Assembly: GCF_016909185.1 (NCBI RefSeq)
Contig: NZ_JAFBFH010000011.1
Coordinates: 1 to 64,000 of the forward strand
Length of the DNA: 64,000 nucleotides
Direction: 5' to 3'
Origin: Siminovitchia thermophila
GTDB lineage: Bacteria; Bacillota; Bacilli; Bacillales; Bacillaceae_C
Under the pieces are notes generated by a model. That model worked only from the letters and a program-made list of their open reading frames with translations. It ran no database searches and had not been told where the DNA came from. Below, piece after piece: positions 26,489 to 35,425 of the stretch. The stretch's first letter is position 1, and every line of letters begins with the position of its first letter. The translations under genes and the position numbers were made by a program.

Positions 26489-27790
26489 GATGCAATCTCA
26501 CCCTACCCAACATGACTTCCAATTTTTTTATACTTATGTAAAAGAAGTATTCTTGCCCTTAGGAAGTTCCTAAATCCAAAGGCGTTCCTCTTCATGACTT
26601 TCGTTAGGTTATTAATTCCCTCCAAAAAACCATTTGAGTAACCAAATAAAAAGCTGTTTAGTACCTCTGTCTGCCAGTTCTTGAATGTACGGATAGCCTT
26701 CACAAATTCAGGGATGCCCTCTTGTTCTACCTTCCTATAAAAATCCATTAATCCTTGCTTGGTTTCTTGGATCTTAGCCTGTCCATTTTCCTTGGCTTGC
26801 TTAAACCAACAGCAGTAGGACTCTTTCAACTCGTAAGCCCTGTGAAGTTCTTCGTCCATCCCAAGGTACCTGTCCAAATACCAGCGGTCCTCTTCGGTCA
26901 GCTTTGCCCTGTCTTTGTAAAACACATAGCGCATCCTTTTACATTTCTGCAGGTATATCATTCCAATCAGACCGGATTCTTCTTCTGACCCCGTCAAGAG
27001 CCCAATAAATATAACGGCAAAAATAAAAACGATCTGCTACAATAACTGGCTTCCCCAACGCCTTTCGGACAGCTGCTTTAAAAGAAGGGCTCATATCCAT
27101 AATGACCACTTCCACATTGGTTCCATGTTTTTGGAGATAATCCTTGATGGTCTTCTTTTTTCGGTTTGGCAAGATATCAATCGGTTCCTTTGTCTCCCCG
27201 TCAGCAATAATCAATTGATATTTTCCTTCCTTTGTATCTCCCTTGTACTCATCGATGGCGATCACCCTGGGCAGTTCTTGAACCTCTGTCATTTCCTTTA
27301 CGGCCAAACGATCAAACCCTGCGCATGATGGTCGATACGGAGACGCCAAACTGCTCGGCTGTTTCCTTAAACGTCTTGGCTGCACGATCCGAATGGATAC
27401 TGCCCGATTCCATTCGATAGAAAGCCGTTGATATCGATGAACAAAAGGGTTGTCCTCCGCAAATCGCTTCCCGCACGAACAGGCATAACGGCGCTTTTTG
27501 TAGAATAGGTACGTCAACCGTTCAAACCACTTTAAATGTTTGATCTTTTGGATCCGATAATCATGAGTTTTCTTGGTCCTCTCCCCACAGCTGGGACACT
27601 TAAGTACCTTGACAGCCATTTCTACATGAAGCACAATACGATCTTCCACTTCTTATTTTTATGGTAAAATTCATTTGCACGCAACTCCAATCTTTTCTTG
27701 TTTCTAGGCAATTCAAGTATAAGAGAATTGGAAGTTTGCGTGTATATTTTTATGGGCAAATTGTTTGAAAACCCCAACATTTATAGAGCC
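26459..27790 (-). mobile_element. ISL3-family insertion sequence, decayed, with 8-bp target duplication
   Basis: The ends are inverted: 26459-26481 reads GGTTCTATGTCAAATGTTGG and on, and the complement of 27771-27790 reads GGCTCTATAAATGTTGGGGT. They match except for one base and a 3-base gap. Flanks are CAAATAAA (26451-26458) and AAAATAAA (27791-27798), a 7-of-8 target duplication of the size made by ISL3 elements. At about 1.33 kb it has the normal family length. It landed in the end of a glycosyltransferase gene, just upstream of the terminator of the LCP gene. Confidence 0.85.
26503..27649 (-). pseudogene. ISL3 transposase, frameshifted
   Basis: The minus strand has two overlapping frames. 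The first (27649 to 26939) carries the zinc-finger-like CPSCGERTKKTHDYRIQ, the first catalytic Asp in RVIAIDEYKGD and the second in VEVVIMDMSPSFKAAV, then stops at DWNDIPAEM. The second (to 26503) continues KCKRMRYVFYKDRAKLTEED and holds the catalytic Glu in GFLEGINNLTKVMKR. A second flaw lies around codons 85-110: the text reads QPRRLRKQPSS there, while the next frame gives KTFKETAEQFGVSVSTIM, the expected HTH. One base appears lost and one gained. It is inactive unless the frames are bridged. Confidence 0.88.
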
Positions 27791-27796
27791 AAAATA

Positions 27797-27843
27797 AAAG
27801 GCTGCACCAAAAAGGGTAACCCTATCCTTACGGTGCGGCCTTT
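27797..27843 (-). terminator. Intrinsic terminator of the LCP gene
   Basis: On the minus strand AAAGGCCGCACC pairs with GGTGCAGCCTTT with one mismatch, followed by a T-rich tail (TTTATTTT). It lies just after the stop of the LCP gene and just outside the ISL3 right end. Confidence 0.8.
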
Positions 27844-27854
27844 CGTTTGCTCAT

Positions 27855-28850
27855 TTATTCATTTATGCTTTCTCCGGTGTTGTCTATGTTGTCTTCTATT
27901 TCAAGGATCTGGCTTAATTCATTCCTTACTTCATTAATCGATTCAGTATGGGGAACAAAATAGTAAACGTCGTTGATTCTCGTGTCTTCACCTTCAAGTT
28001 GCAGTATGTTGATCTCTTGATTTTTAATTTCGTTGTAAAAATTTCTGAGTCCGAGTAGTTCGTTTAATGATATGTTTGTTTTCGTGCTGTCGCTCACTGC
28101 ATCAATGGCATTATCAATTTTGGCCAATGAGCTGATGGAAAGAGCTTTATCTGCAATGGCTCTAAGTGCAATCTGTTGCCTTTCCTGGCGTCCAAAATCA
28201 CCGCGCGGATCTTCTTTTCTCATTTGTACAAATGCTAATGCTTCACGTCCGTTTAGTTTCGCTTCCCCTTGATTGAAGTATATCATGTTTCCGTCCATAC
28301 CCACTTGCTTAAAGTCAAACGGCACATCAACCGTTATACCGCCCAGTTCATTGACAATGTCCTGAAAGCCTTTAATATTTGTTTCGACATAATAATCAAC
28401 AGGAAGTTCAAATAAATCTTCGACGGCTTGTATAGTTGCTTGTACTCCGCCAAATGCATAGGCATGGTTGATTTTATCTTTTTTGCCTTCTGTTTTAATG
28501 TAGGTCCTTGTATCCCTTGGAATGCTTAAAGTTGCCACTTCTTTGGTCTCTGGATTCAGTGTGACTAACAATAAGGCATCCGAGCGGCCAGGACCGTCTT
28601 CTAAATAATCCTCTACACCGATAAGTAGAATCGATACAGGATCCTTACCTAGTTTTACATCTTCTATCCTATATTCTGATTTTTCGCGTTCTAGTTCGGT
28701 ATATGACTTCCCGGCAGCATTTTTAATTGTAAAAAATAAGTAGCCGCCATATGTTAAAGGTGCCCCTACTAAAAGTAAAATTATGAAAAAGACAAATATT
28801 TTAAGTTTCTTTCTTTTTTTCTTCTTTTTTATTAACCTGGTTTGTTCCAT
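27855..28850 (-). CDS. LCP (LytR-CpsA-Psr) family polymer-wall ligase
   Basis: This 331-residue protein has a very basic N-terminus (KKKKKRKKLK), one membrane helix (about 18-40) and an extracellular LCP domain. Key blocks are SILLIGVEDY, GPGRSDALLLVTLNPETKEVATLSIPRDTR (with the Arg/Asp pair that binds the pyrophosphate lipid), KINHAYAFGGVQATIQAVEDLF, YFNQGEAKLNGREALAFVQMRKEDPRGDFGRQERQ and Mg-binding Asp residues. LCP enzymes attach teichoic acids or capsule from undecaprenyl-PP to peptidoglycan (TagU-type). Standing between polysaccharide and teichoic acid clusters, it could serve either polymer. AGAGGT precedes ATG 28850. It is followed by its own terminator. Confidence 0.92.
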   Translation of the reverse strand: MEQTRLIKKKKKRKKLKIFVFFIILLLVGAPLTYGGYLFFTIKNAAGKSYTELEREKSEYRIEDVKLGKDPVSILLIGVEDYLEDGPGRSDALLLVTLNPETKEVATLSIPRDTRTYIKTEGKKDKINHAYAFGGVQATIQAVEDLFELPVDYYVETNIKGFQDIVNELGGITVDVPFDFKQVGMDGNMIYFNQGEAKLNGREALAFVQMRKEDPRGDFGRQERQQIALRAIADKALSISSLAKIDNAIDAVSDSTKTNISLNELLGLRNFYNEIKNQEINILQLEGEDTRINDVYYFVPHTESINEVRNELSQILEIEDNIDNTGESINE

Positions 28851-29805
28851 GCACAGGTACCTCTTTTCGAATTAAATTAACAGCTCAAATTGTTGTCTAA
28901 TTATGAAGGACAACTTGTACCAGTAGTGAAGAATGCAGCGCGTTCTTAAGTTGTTTGCAAAATCGTGACGTGCAGTTTTTTCAAATCATCGGCACCATTT
29001 TAATATTCTACAAAAGAATAGCATACTGAAGTCTATTTTTGAAGATGTTTGGCGAAGATTGTAAAGCTGAAATTGTGACAGTAATATTAAGTTGCTAAAG
29101 AAAAAAAGCTCCGTCCTTTGATTTCAATGAGTTTCCGCAAATCTAAATACCCAAAGAAAGGAGCGTCTTTAGGTGCAGTTTACTACAAATCTAGTCATTA
29201 TAACAGTTGTCCTTGGGTTGAACCACGCAAGCATTATTTCCAGTTTATGAATTCATCCAGTTTTTGGAAAACTTGGTTGTTTTAGACAGACTAAGAAAGC
29301 AATCCACAACCCCTGTTACGGAAGATCATGATCGGATTGTTTCCTGTCATAGGTGTAGCTAACGGGTTCGCCATTCCGGTTTTTCGATCTGCACTATTAC
29401 ATACAATCCATTATATCACAATATTTCAGCAGTATTTGTAAGAAATGGTGGAGTATCCTCTATGAAGGCAAATTCTCCGAATTGGTTTTTCTTGTGTTGA
29501 AAATTTCCATTCCTTCAAAAGGTCAGGCTCATTTTTAGGTTCTATCAAAAGGGTGGGCTGTTTCCAACTAATCCGAAGTGATATTCAATTCCCTCTTTCA
29601 AGCGGGTATTTGGACGTATCTTCCCGGTTATACAGCATAAAAAACAGGTGTCCAAAAAGCTTTGGACACCCTTTGCCCCACTATGTTGGATATCTTTGCT
29701 TCGGTACCCTGTAACCTGTTGGGAACTCTTCTGCAATTCCAGTTGTTACGCCTTCTGGAACGCGAATTTGACTTCCGGCAAACGTGTCTGCCCTCATTTT
29801 CAACT
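28851..29805. other. Intergenic region with decayed sequence
   Basis: There is no supported gene in about 950 bases. An inverted pair, AAAGCTCC-TCCTTTG near 29104-29119 with CAAAG-AAGGAGC near 29153-29166, could be an element end or terminator. The stretch 29175-29440 has coding-like text broken by stops on the plus strand (for example IGLFPVIGVANGFAIPVF), probably a gene remnant I cannot name. The minus-strand terminator of the next gene lies at 29647-29670. Confidence 0.45.
29640..29670 (-). terminator. Intrinsic terminator downstream of the GT2 gene
   Basis: GGTGTCCAAA and TTTGGACACC (29647-29656 with 29661-29670) form a perfect 10-bp stem with a 4-base loop. On the minus strand it is followed by TGTTTTTTAT, so it ends transcription of the gene at 29806-31338. 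Confidence 0.75.
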
Positions 29806-31338
29806 CTACTTGATATTCACTCCAATGTTATCCCCGATTGTTGTATAAAAATCAATTTGCCGCTTATCGTAATCAAAAATTCGACGCGCGTTCATTTTGA
29901 TCGGCAATTTTTGATAGTCACAGTAGCGAATGAACATGAAGTGGCTCGCGGAAGAGAGTTCGGCCAGGCGCTCAAATGGAATTTCAATTTCATACAGCTC
30001 TCCGCCCGCATGGCGAATGGGCAACTCGATTTCATTCAATTCGTTATGACGCTGGCGAATGACAAATGAATGTAGTTTGTCCATATAGTCACCGTAAATC
30101 TTGACTCGTAATAAAAAACGATCAGCTTCCTTGACTTGGTCGTGGTGCAGTGCGAGCATTCTGATTCGGGCCCATTGGTACGGCTCATCAAGGGGCAGTC
30201 GGTAGTATGGCAATCCTTGCCTAATGACTGTTTCTTTTGTCGTATCTTTCAGGCTCCACTCAATTAATCTGACAATGTCGTCATAGCGATTTTGCTTGAA
30301 AAGATCAACGAGCACTTTATGCCAAGGTTCGAAAAAATTTTCGGTAAAGTCGTACCGCAGCCCTTTCGTCGTTTCCAACACCTCCGCAAATTTCTTGTAA
30401 TACTTGTCTTTTCGAAGGGATCGCAAGAAGTGGTGGCGGTTGAACAGCCTGGTGATGCAATCAAATTCGTATAAACGGTTCAAAACCATCCGCTCAATGT
30501 TTTCCGGCAACTGTTTCTTGATGACATTCCGAATGACTTCCAAGTTCGTATCCGTTTTTTCAAAAATAGATGTTTTGGAAACGAGGCTTTTATTGTCCCG
30601 ATAACGATTGACGTAATAAATAACCTCTTTTGTAGTCGATATGTTCGGACAGTTTGTTAAAACATCAATGAAAAATTGTTTATCTTCCGCAAACCTCATA
30701 TGCGGAAAACGGCAGTTGTGTTGTCTTAAAAATTCCGTTCTCATCATTCTCGCCGTCGGCCCCAAATGCTGAAAAATATGGGGAATCGTGCAGGGATTTA
30801 TCGATTCTCGATACTCGCAACTGTTGTACTCTCCAGTGATGACAAACTTATTATCTTCCACTTTAATCGTTCTTCCAATCCCGTAAGGATCTCCCGTTTT
30901 TTCTAACAATTGGTGTAGGACTGCAATTCCGTTTTTACTCAGCCAGTCATCTGAATCAATAAACATGAGATACTTGCCTTTTGCCAAATCAATTCCGACA
31001 TTTCTCGGCTTCGCAGGAGAACCGTTATTGCTTTTAAAAAAAACGGGAACGATATTTGAATAAGAACGGGCGTACTCCATAATGATCGGCCGCGAATTGT
31101 CTGTTGACTTATCATCCAGTATCAAAAATTCGATATTTTCAAAGCCGATCGTTTGCCGGATAACGGAATCAATTGTTTTTCGCAGTGTTTTTTCCGCGTT
31201 ATATACAGGCATGACGACCGAAACTTTAAATTCCCTGTTCCGGTTGGCTGGATGGACGTAATAACCTTCAGGATTATACTCAAACCGCGATCTTCCATTT
31301 GTAAAAGTGGCATACATGCGAGTCAGGAATGAAAACAT
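29806..31338 (-). CDS. Glycosyltransferase family 2, teichoic-acid-type
   Basis: This is a 510-residue protein with an N-terminal GT-A domain (about 38-260): FKVSVVMPVYNAEKTLRKTI, EFLILDDKSTDNS, and the metal-binding DxD in GKYLMFIDSDDWLSKNG. MRFAEDKQFFIDVL supplies the ED base region. A C-terminal domain of about 230 residues has no clear catalytic motif and ends in a beta-rich part. Similar proteins lie in poly(glycerol- or ribitol-phosphate) clusters, where they decorate the chain with sugars. It has a strong GGGAGG site before ATG 31338 and is divergent from the TagF-like gene over about 130 bases, so shared control is likely. Confidence 0.85.
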   Translation of the reverse strand: MFSFLTRMYATFTNGRSRFEYNPEGYYVHPANRNREFKVSVVMPVYNAEKTLRKTIDSVIRQTIGFENIEFLILDDKSTDNSRPIIMEYARSYSNIVPVFFKSNNGSPAKPRNVGIDLAKGKYLMFIDSDDWLSKNGIAVLHQLLEKTGDPYGIGRTIKVEDNKFVITGEYNSCEYRESINPCTIPHIFQHLGPTARMMRTEFLRQHNCRFPHMRFAEDKQFFIDVLTNCPNISTTKEVIYYVNRYRDNKSLVSKTSIFEKTDTNLEVIRNVIKKQLPENIERMVLNRLYEFDCITRLFNRHHFLRSLRKDKYYKKFAEVLETTKGLRYDFTENFFEPWHKVLVDLFKQNRYDDIVRLIEWSLKDTTKETVIRQGLPYYRLPLDEPYQWARIRMLALHHDQVKEADRFLLRVKIYGDYMDKLHSFVIRQRHNELNEIELPIRHAGGELYEIEIPFERLAELSSASHFMFIRYCDYQKLPIKMNARRIFDYDKRQIDFYTTIGDNIGVNIK

Positions 31339-31470
31339 GGTAATCCTCCCATAAGCGTATCAGTTAACCGTATTATGAGCTTTACACCCTCATTTTATAA
31401 GTTCTCCCCGGTTTATTACCCGATTCATTGGACATACTTTTCAATATGGCATTCCAAATGGAGCACGGTG

Positions 31471-32658
31471 ATGGTGATGAGTAAAAAACTTAAAAAAAAG
31501 CTTTTAAAAATATACAAAAAGACGTTTAGATGGTTGGCTTTAATATTGCCGAAAAACAAGAACCTCATTGTGTTTGAAAGTTTTTTGGGAAAGCAGTACA
31601 GCTGTAATCCAAGGGCTATTTATGAATTTTTAAGAGACCATCATTCGGGATATAAAATGGTGTGGAGTGTTGATAAGCGTTGTACGGAGAAATTTGACAA
31701 ACACGGTATCCCATATGTCAGGCGCTTTTCTCTTGAATGGCTTTTTACGGTGACCAGAGCGAAATATTGGGTGACGAATTGCCGATTTCCGCTTTGGATG
31801 ACCAAATCCCCGAAAACCATTTATGTCCAAACATGGCATGGCACGCCGTTAAAAAAGCTCGGACTTGACATGGAAGAGGTGCACATGCCGGGGACAAACA
31901 CGAATAAATATAAGCGAAACTTTGTAAGAGAATCCGGAAAATGGGATGTTTTAATTTCACCGAATGCATACTCGACGGAGATTTTTAAGCGGGCATTTCT
32001 TTTTGGAAAAAAAATGATTGAAGCGGGCTATCCCCGGAACGATTTTTTAATCCATAACAACAATACTAAAAAAATCGCGGAAATCAAGAAGTCATGCGGC
32101 TTGCCAATGGAGAAAAAGGTCATTTTATATGCCCCGACATGGCGGGATAATCAGTACTACGGCAAAGGCCGGTATAAATTTGACATTCAGCTTGATTTTG
32201 CAGCCTTAAAAAGGGAGCTTGCCGATGAATATATTATCATATTCCGGCTCCATTATCTTGTTGCGGAACATCTTGATCTGTCAGGCTATGAAGGATTTAT
32301 GTACGATTTTTCCCAACATGAAGATATTCGTGACCTGTATCTCATTTCGGACATCCTTGTTACCGATTATTCTTCCGTCTTTTTTGATTTTGCCAACTTA
32401 AAGCGGCCGATGATTTTTTTCGTGTATGACATTGAAGATTACCGGGACAAATTACGCGGCTTTTATTTTGATTTTGAAAAAGAGGCCCCGGGTCCCTTGG
32501 TTAAAACGACTGATGATCTAATTCACGAAATTAAGAGCATGAAATATCAAATCGACTCTAACACATTGCAAGCTTTTTATGACAAATTTTGTTATTTGGA
32601 TAAAGGGAATGCCAGTGAACGGGTCGTCAATGAAGTATTCAACGTACGCCCGCTGTGA
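31471..32658 (+). CDS. CDP-glycerol:polyglycerophosphate glycerophosphotransferase family (TagF/TarF-like)
   Basis: This is a 395-residue single-domain member of the glycerophosphotransferase family. Its basic amphipathic N-terminus (KKLKKKLLKIYKKTFRW) suits monotopic membrane binding. Motifs: VQTWHGTPLKKLGLDM (catalytic His in HGTP), YAPTWRDNQY, IFRLHYLVAE, ILVTDYSSVFFDFANLKRP and the late GPLVKTTDDLI. It lacks the extra N-terminal domain of full-length TagF. It may extend the chain, or act as a TarF-like primer enzyme after TagB. The start is uncertain between ATG 31471 (GGAG 7 bases before) and ATG 31477. It is followed at 13 bases by tagG, so the polymerase and exporter are one operon. 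Confidence 0.85.
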   Translation: MVMSKKLKKKLLKIYKKTFRWLALILPKNKNLIVFESFLGKQYSCNPRAIYEFLRDHHSGYKMVWSVDKRCTEKFDKHGIPYVRRFSLEWLFTVTRAKYWVTNCRFPLWMTKSPKTIYVQTWHGTPLKKLGLDMEEVHMPGTNTNKYKRNFVRESGKWDVLISPNAYSTEIFKRAFLFGKKMIEAGYPRNDFLIHNNNTKKIAEIKKSCGLPMEKKVILYAPTWRDNQYYGKGRYKFDIQLDFAALKRELADEYIIIFRLHYLVAEHLDLSGYEGFMYDFSQHEDIRDLYLISDILVTDYSSVFFDFANLKRPMIFFVYDIEDYRDKLRGFYFDFEKEAPGPLVKTTDDLIHEIKSMKYQIDSNTLQAFYDKFCYLDKGNASERVVNEVFNVRPL

Positions 32659-32671
32659 AAGGGTTTTTTTC

Positions 32672-33490
32672 ATGAAATCTGCATGGAACGTCTTGAAAGA
32701 GCAAATCGGGCATTTCTATTTGATCCGGAGGCTGTCCCTTTATGAATTAAAAAGCAAAAATAAAAGCAACTACCTTGGGATGGCGTGGGAAGTGATCAGC
32801 CCGGTCATTCAAATTTTGATATACTGGTTCGTTTTCGGGAGCATCCGCCAACGGGCGAATATCGAAGTGGTTCCCGGGTTTGAAGTGCCCTTTATCTATT
32901 GGTTGCTGGGCGGTTTTGTGTTATGGACCTTTTTTTATCAAGCCGTCATTCAAGGGTCAAAATCGATTTATACACGTTTGCTCATACTGTCAAAAATGAA
33001 TTTTCCGATGAGCGTTATACCAAACATCGTCATTTTCTCGCAGTTTTACACGCACTTGATATTACTTGGCATTACAATCCTGATATTTCAAGTATCCGGC
33101 TATTTTGTGACGATTTATTTCTTGCAAATCTTTTACTTTATTTTCGCGACTTTTTTCTTGGTATTCGCCATTTCGTTGATTACCTCCACGTTGTCGACGA
33201 TCATTCGCGATGTACATATGCTGCTGAACGCGACATTGAGAATGCTTCTATATTTGTCGCCTGTTTTATGGCAAGTCACCATTTTAGAAGACCCGCTTCC
33301 GACCATTATGAAAATCAATCCACTATATTATTTAATTGAAGGATATCGGGCCGCACTGTTTGGAACGGGCTGGTATTTTGCCGAACACTGGAGATATTCG
33401 CTTTATTTCTGGGCGGTCGCCATTATATTGCTCCTATTTGGCGCAAGGCTGCATATGAAATTCAGGAGACATTTTATTGATTACTTATAA
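32672..33490 (+). CDS. tagG: Teichoic acid ABC transporter permease
   Basis: This 272-residue ABC-2 type permease has six membrane helices (about 37-260). The N-terminal amphipathic part ends in YELKSKNKSNYLGMAWEVISPVIQILIYWFVF, a TagG/Wzm hallmark, and the C-terminus MKINPLYYLIEGYRAALFG is also typical. With TagH it exports lipid-linked wall teichoic acid. ATG 32672 has GAAAGGG 7 bases ahead; the frame is open 93 bases upstream inside the previous gene but has no such site. tagH follows at 14 bases. Confidence 0.93.
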   Translation: MKSAWNVLKEQIGHFYLIRRLSLYELKSKNKSNYLGMAWEVISPVIQILIYWFVFGSIRQRANIEVVPGFEVPFIYWLLGGFVLWTFFYQAVIQGSKSIYTRLLILSKMNFPMSVIPNIVIFSQFYTHLILLGITILIFQVSGYFVTIYFLQIFYFIFATFFLVFAISLITSTLSTIIRDVHMLLNATLRMLLYLSPVLWQVTILEDPLPTIMKINPLYYLIEGYRAALFGTGWYFAEHWRYSLYFWAVAIILLLFGARLHMKFRRHFIDYL

Positions 33491-33504
33491 CAGGTCGTGA
33501 TGAA

Positions 33505-34311
33505 ATGGAAAAAGCAATTATCGCCAGAAACGTCACTAAAAAATATAAATTGTACAATGGAACGAAAGAGCGTCTGTTTGATTTGATTTTTCCCAAAGAT
33601 TATGGCGAGGATTTCTATGCATTGGCCAATGTCAGTTTTGAAGTTGAAAAAGGCGAATCCGTCGGGTTTATGGGCATGAACGGATCAGGGAAGTCAACGT
33701 TGGCGAACATCGTCGCCGGGATTGTTCCCGAAACGTCGGGTACGGTGGAATTAAGCGGACAGGCGGCATTGATCGCAGTAGCTGCAGGACTCAAAGGAGA
33801 CTTGTCCGGGCGGGATAACATTGAATTAAAGCTGCTCATGCTCGGTTTTTCGAAAGAAGAAATCAAAGCATTGGAACCGGAAATCATCGATTTTTCGGAG
33901 TTGGGAAAATTCATCGATCAACCCGTGAAGTCATATTCAAGCGGTATGAGATCCCGTCTCGGATTTTCCATCTCTGTCCATATCGATCCCGATATTTTAC
34001 TCATTGACGAGGCACTTTCCGTTGGAGACAGGGCGTTTGCTGAAAAAAGCCTCGATAAAATGAAGGAATTTAAAAAGAGGGGAAAAACACTCATCTTCGT
34101 TAGCCATTCACTCGGACAGATGAGACAGTTTTGCGAAAAAATTCTTTGGCTTGAGTACGGGATGGTGAAAGGTTTTGGCGCTGTGGATAAAATGATTCCG
34201 CAATACGAAACATTTTTAAGCGATTTTAAAAAAATGTCACGGGAAGAAAAGGAAATGTACAAAGAGAAGGCCATGGAACGACAGAAGGAATTCCTTTTGC
34301 CACAAGTATAA
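33505..34311 (+). CDS. tagH: Teichoic acid ABC transporter ATPase, short form
   Basis: This 268-residue ATPase has Walker A GMNGSGKST (near 58), an atypical Q-loop region GQAALIAVAAGLKGDLSGRDN, signature YSSGMRSRLGFSIS and Walker B DILLIDEALSVGD, followed by the H-loop VSHSLGQMRQF. These are typical of TagH/Wzt ATPases. B. subtilis TagH carries a further C-terminal extension; this one stops right after the ATPase domain with a short helix (KKMSREEKEMYKEKAMERQ). It drives export of the lipid-linked polymer with TagG. Confidence 0.93.
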   Translation: MEKAIIARNVTKKYKLYNGTKERLFDLIFPKDYGEDFYALANVSFEVEKGESVGFMGMNGSGKSTLANIVAGIVPETSGTVELSGQAALIAVAAGLKGDLSGRDNIELKLLMLGFSKEEIKALEPEIIDFSELGKFIDQPVKSYSSGMRSRLGFSISVHIDPDILLIDEALSVGDRAFAEKSLDKMKEFKKRGKTLIFVSHSLGQMRQFCEKILWLEYGMVKGFGAVDKMIPQYETFLSDFKKMSREEKEMYKEKAMERQKEFLLPQV

Positions 34312-34390
34312 TCTCCCATCATTTACATGATAAAACTTGTGGTACTTCACCTCATAGCTACACATGATAAGGTGGAGGAGGAAGGTTCCA

Positions 34391-35425
34391 GTGATATATG
34401 TAGTGCCGTTGATTTGTTTTATCATCTCGATCGCTTTGACTCCGGCCGTGAAACGATTGGCCTATTATTGGGGAGCTATCGATCAGCCGAATCAGCGAAA
34501 AATTCATCAAAAGCCGATGCCGCTTTTGGGCGGTCTTGCCATCTTCGCCAGTTTTTTGGCAGGTGTCATTCTCGTTTTGCCATTCGACCAGCGTGTGTTC
34601 ACGATCGTGGTTGGGGGAGTCATCATTGTCATGACTGGCATCCTTGACGACATGCTACAATTACCTCCACATATGAAACTCCTTGGGCAGATCGCGGCAG
34701 GCGGCGTTGTCATTTATGGCGGATTGGTGATCACCGAATTGAACATTCCGTTTGGAGGGCAGTTCGTGCTCGGCTTTGTTAGTGTTCCGATCACTCTGTT
34801 GTGGGTGGTCGGTATCACAAACGCCATCAATTTGATCGACGGGTTGGACGGGTTGGCTGCTGGCGTATCGGCCATTGCTTTTTCAGCCATCACCTTCATG
34901 GCATTCCTTCATGGTGATTTTTTTGTACTCGTTCTTGGATTGATATGTATTGGCAGCACCCTCGGCTTTCTCGTGTACAATTTTTATCCGGCTAAAATGT
35001 TCATGGGAGACACCGGCGCCTTGTTTCTCGGCTACATGATCGCTGTTCTCTCCCTTCTCGGATTTAAAAGCGTTACCTTTATCTCCTTCATAATTCCGAT
35101 CATCATGTTGGGTGTGCCCATTTCTGACACGCTATTTGCCATTATTAGACGTATTCTTCATAAAAAACCAATTGCCGCCCCTGACAAAGCTCACTTACAC
35201 CATTGCCTGCTGCTAATAGGGTTTTCCCACCGGCAAGCAGTGCTTCTGATCTATGCGATTGCGGCTCTATTCAGCCTGGCAGGAATTATTTTTTCCATGG
35301 CCACCGCCTGGCTGTCCATCGTCATCCTTTGCATCTTGATCATTGCCTTGCAAATTTTTGCGGAAGCCCTTGGTCTTGTGGGCGAAAACTACAAACCGCT
35401 TCTGACCATGATCAGGAGAAAATAG
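34391..35425 (+). CDS. tagO: Undecaprenyl-phosphate GlcNAc-1-phosphate transferase
   Basis: This is a 344-residue polytopic enzyme of the MraY/WecA/TagO family with about ten or eleven helices. The diagnostic blocks are RKIHQKPMPLLGG (near 40), GILDDMLQLPPHMKLLGQ (the DD pair binds Mg), NAINLIDGLDGLAAG, KMFMGDTGALFLGY and the His-rich PDKAHLHHCLL loop of WecA-type enzymes. It starts wall teichoic acid and possibly other polymers by making undecaprenyl-PP-GlcNAc. GGAGGAGGAAGG before GTG 34391 favours this start over ATG 34364, which lies ahead of the site. Confidence 0.93.
   Translation: MIYVVPLICFIISIALTPAVKRLAYYWGAIDQPNQRKIHQKPMPLLGGLAIFASFLAGVILVLPFDQRVFTIVVGGVIIVMTGILDDMLQLPPHMKLLGQIAAGGVVIYGGLVITELNIPFGGQFVLGFVSVPITLLWVVGITNAINLIDGLDGLAAGVSAIAFSAITFMAFLHGDFFVLVLGLICIGSTLGFLVYNFYPAKMFMGDTGALFLGYMIAVLSLLGFKSVTFISFIIPIIMLGVPISDTLFAIIRRILHKKPIAAPDKAHLHHCLLLIGFSHRQAVLLIYAIAALFSLAGIIFSMATAWLSIVILCILIIALQIFAEALGLVGENYKPLLTMIRRK

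Noticed and set aside
29175-29440. Possible transposase or membrane protein remnant
   Set aside because: The reading frame is broken by stops and no motif is clear enough to name a family, so it is only noted under the intergenic entry.
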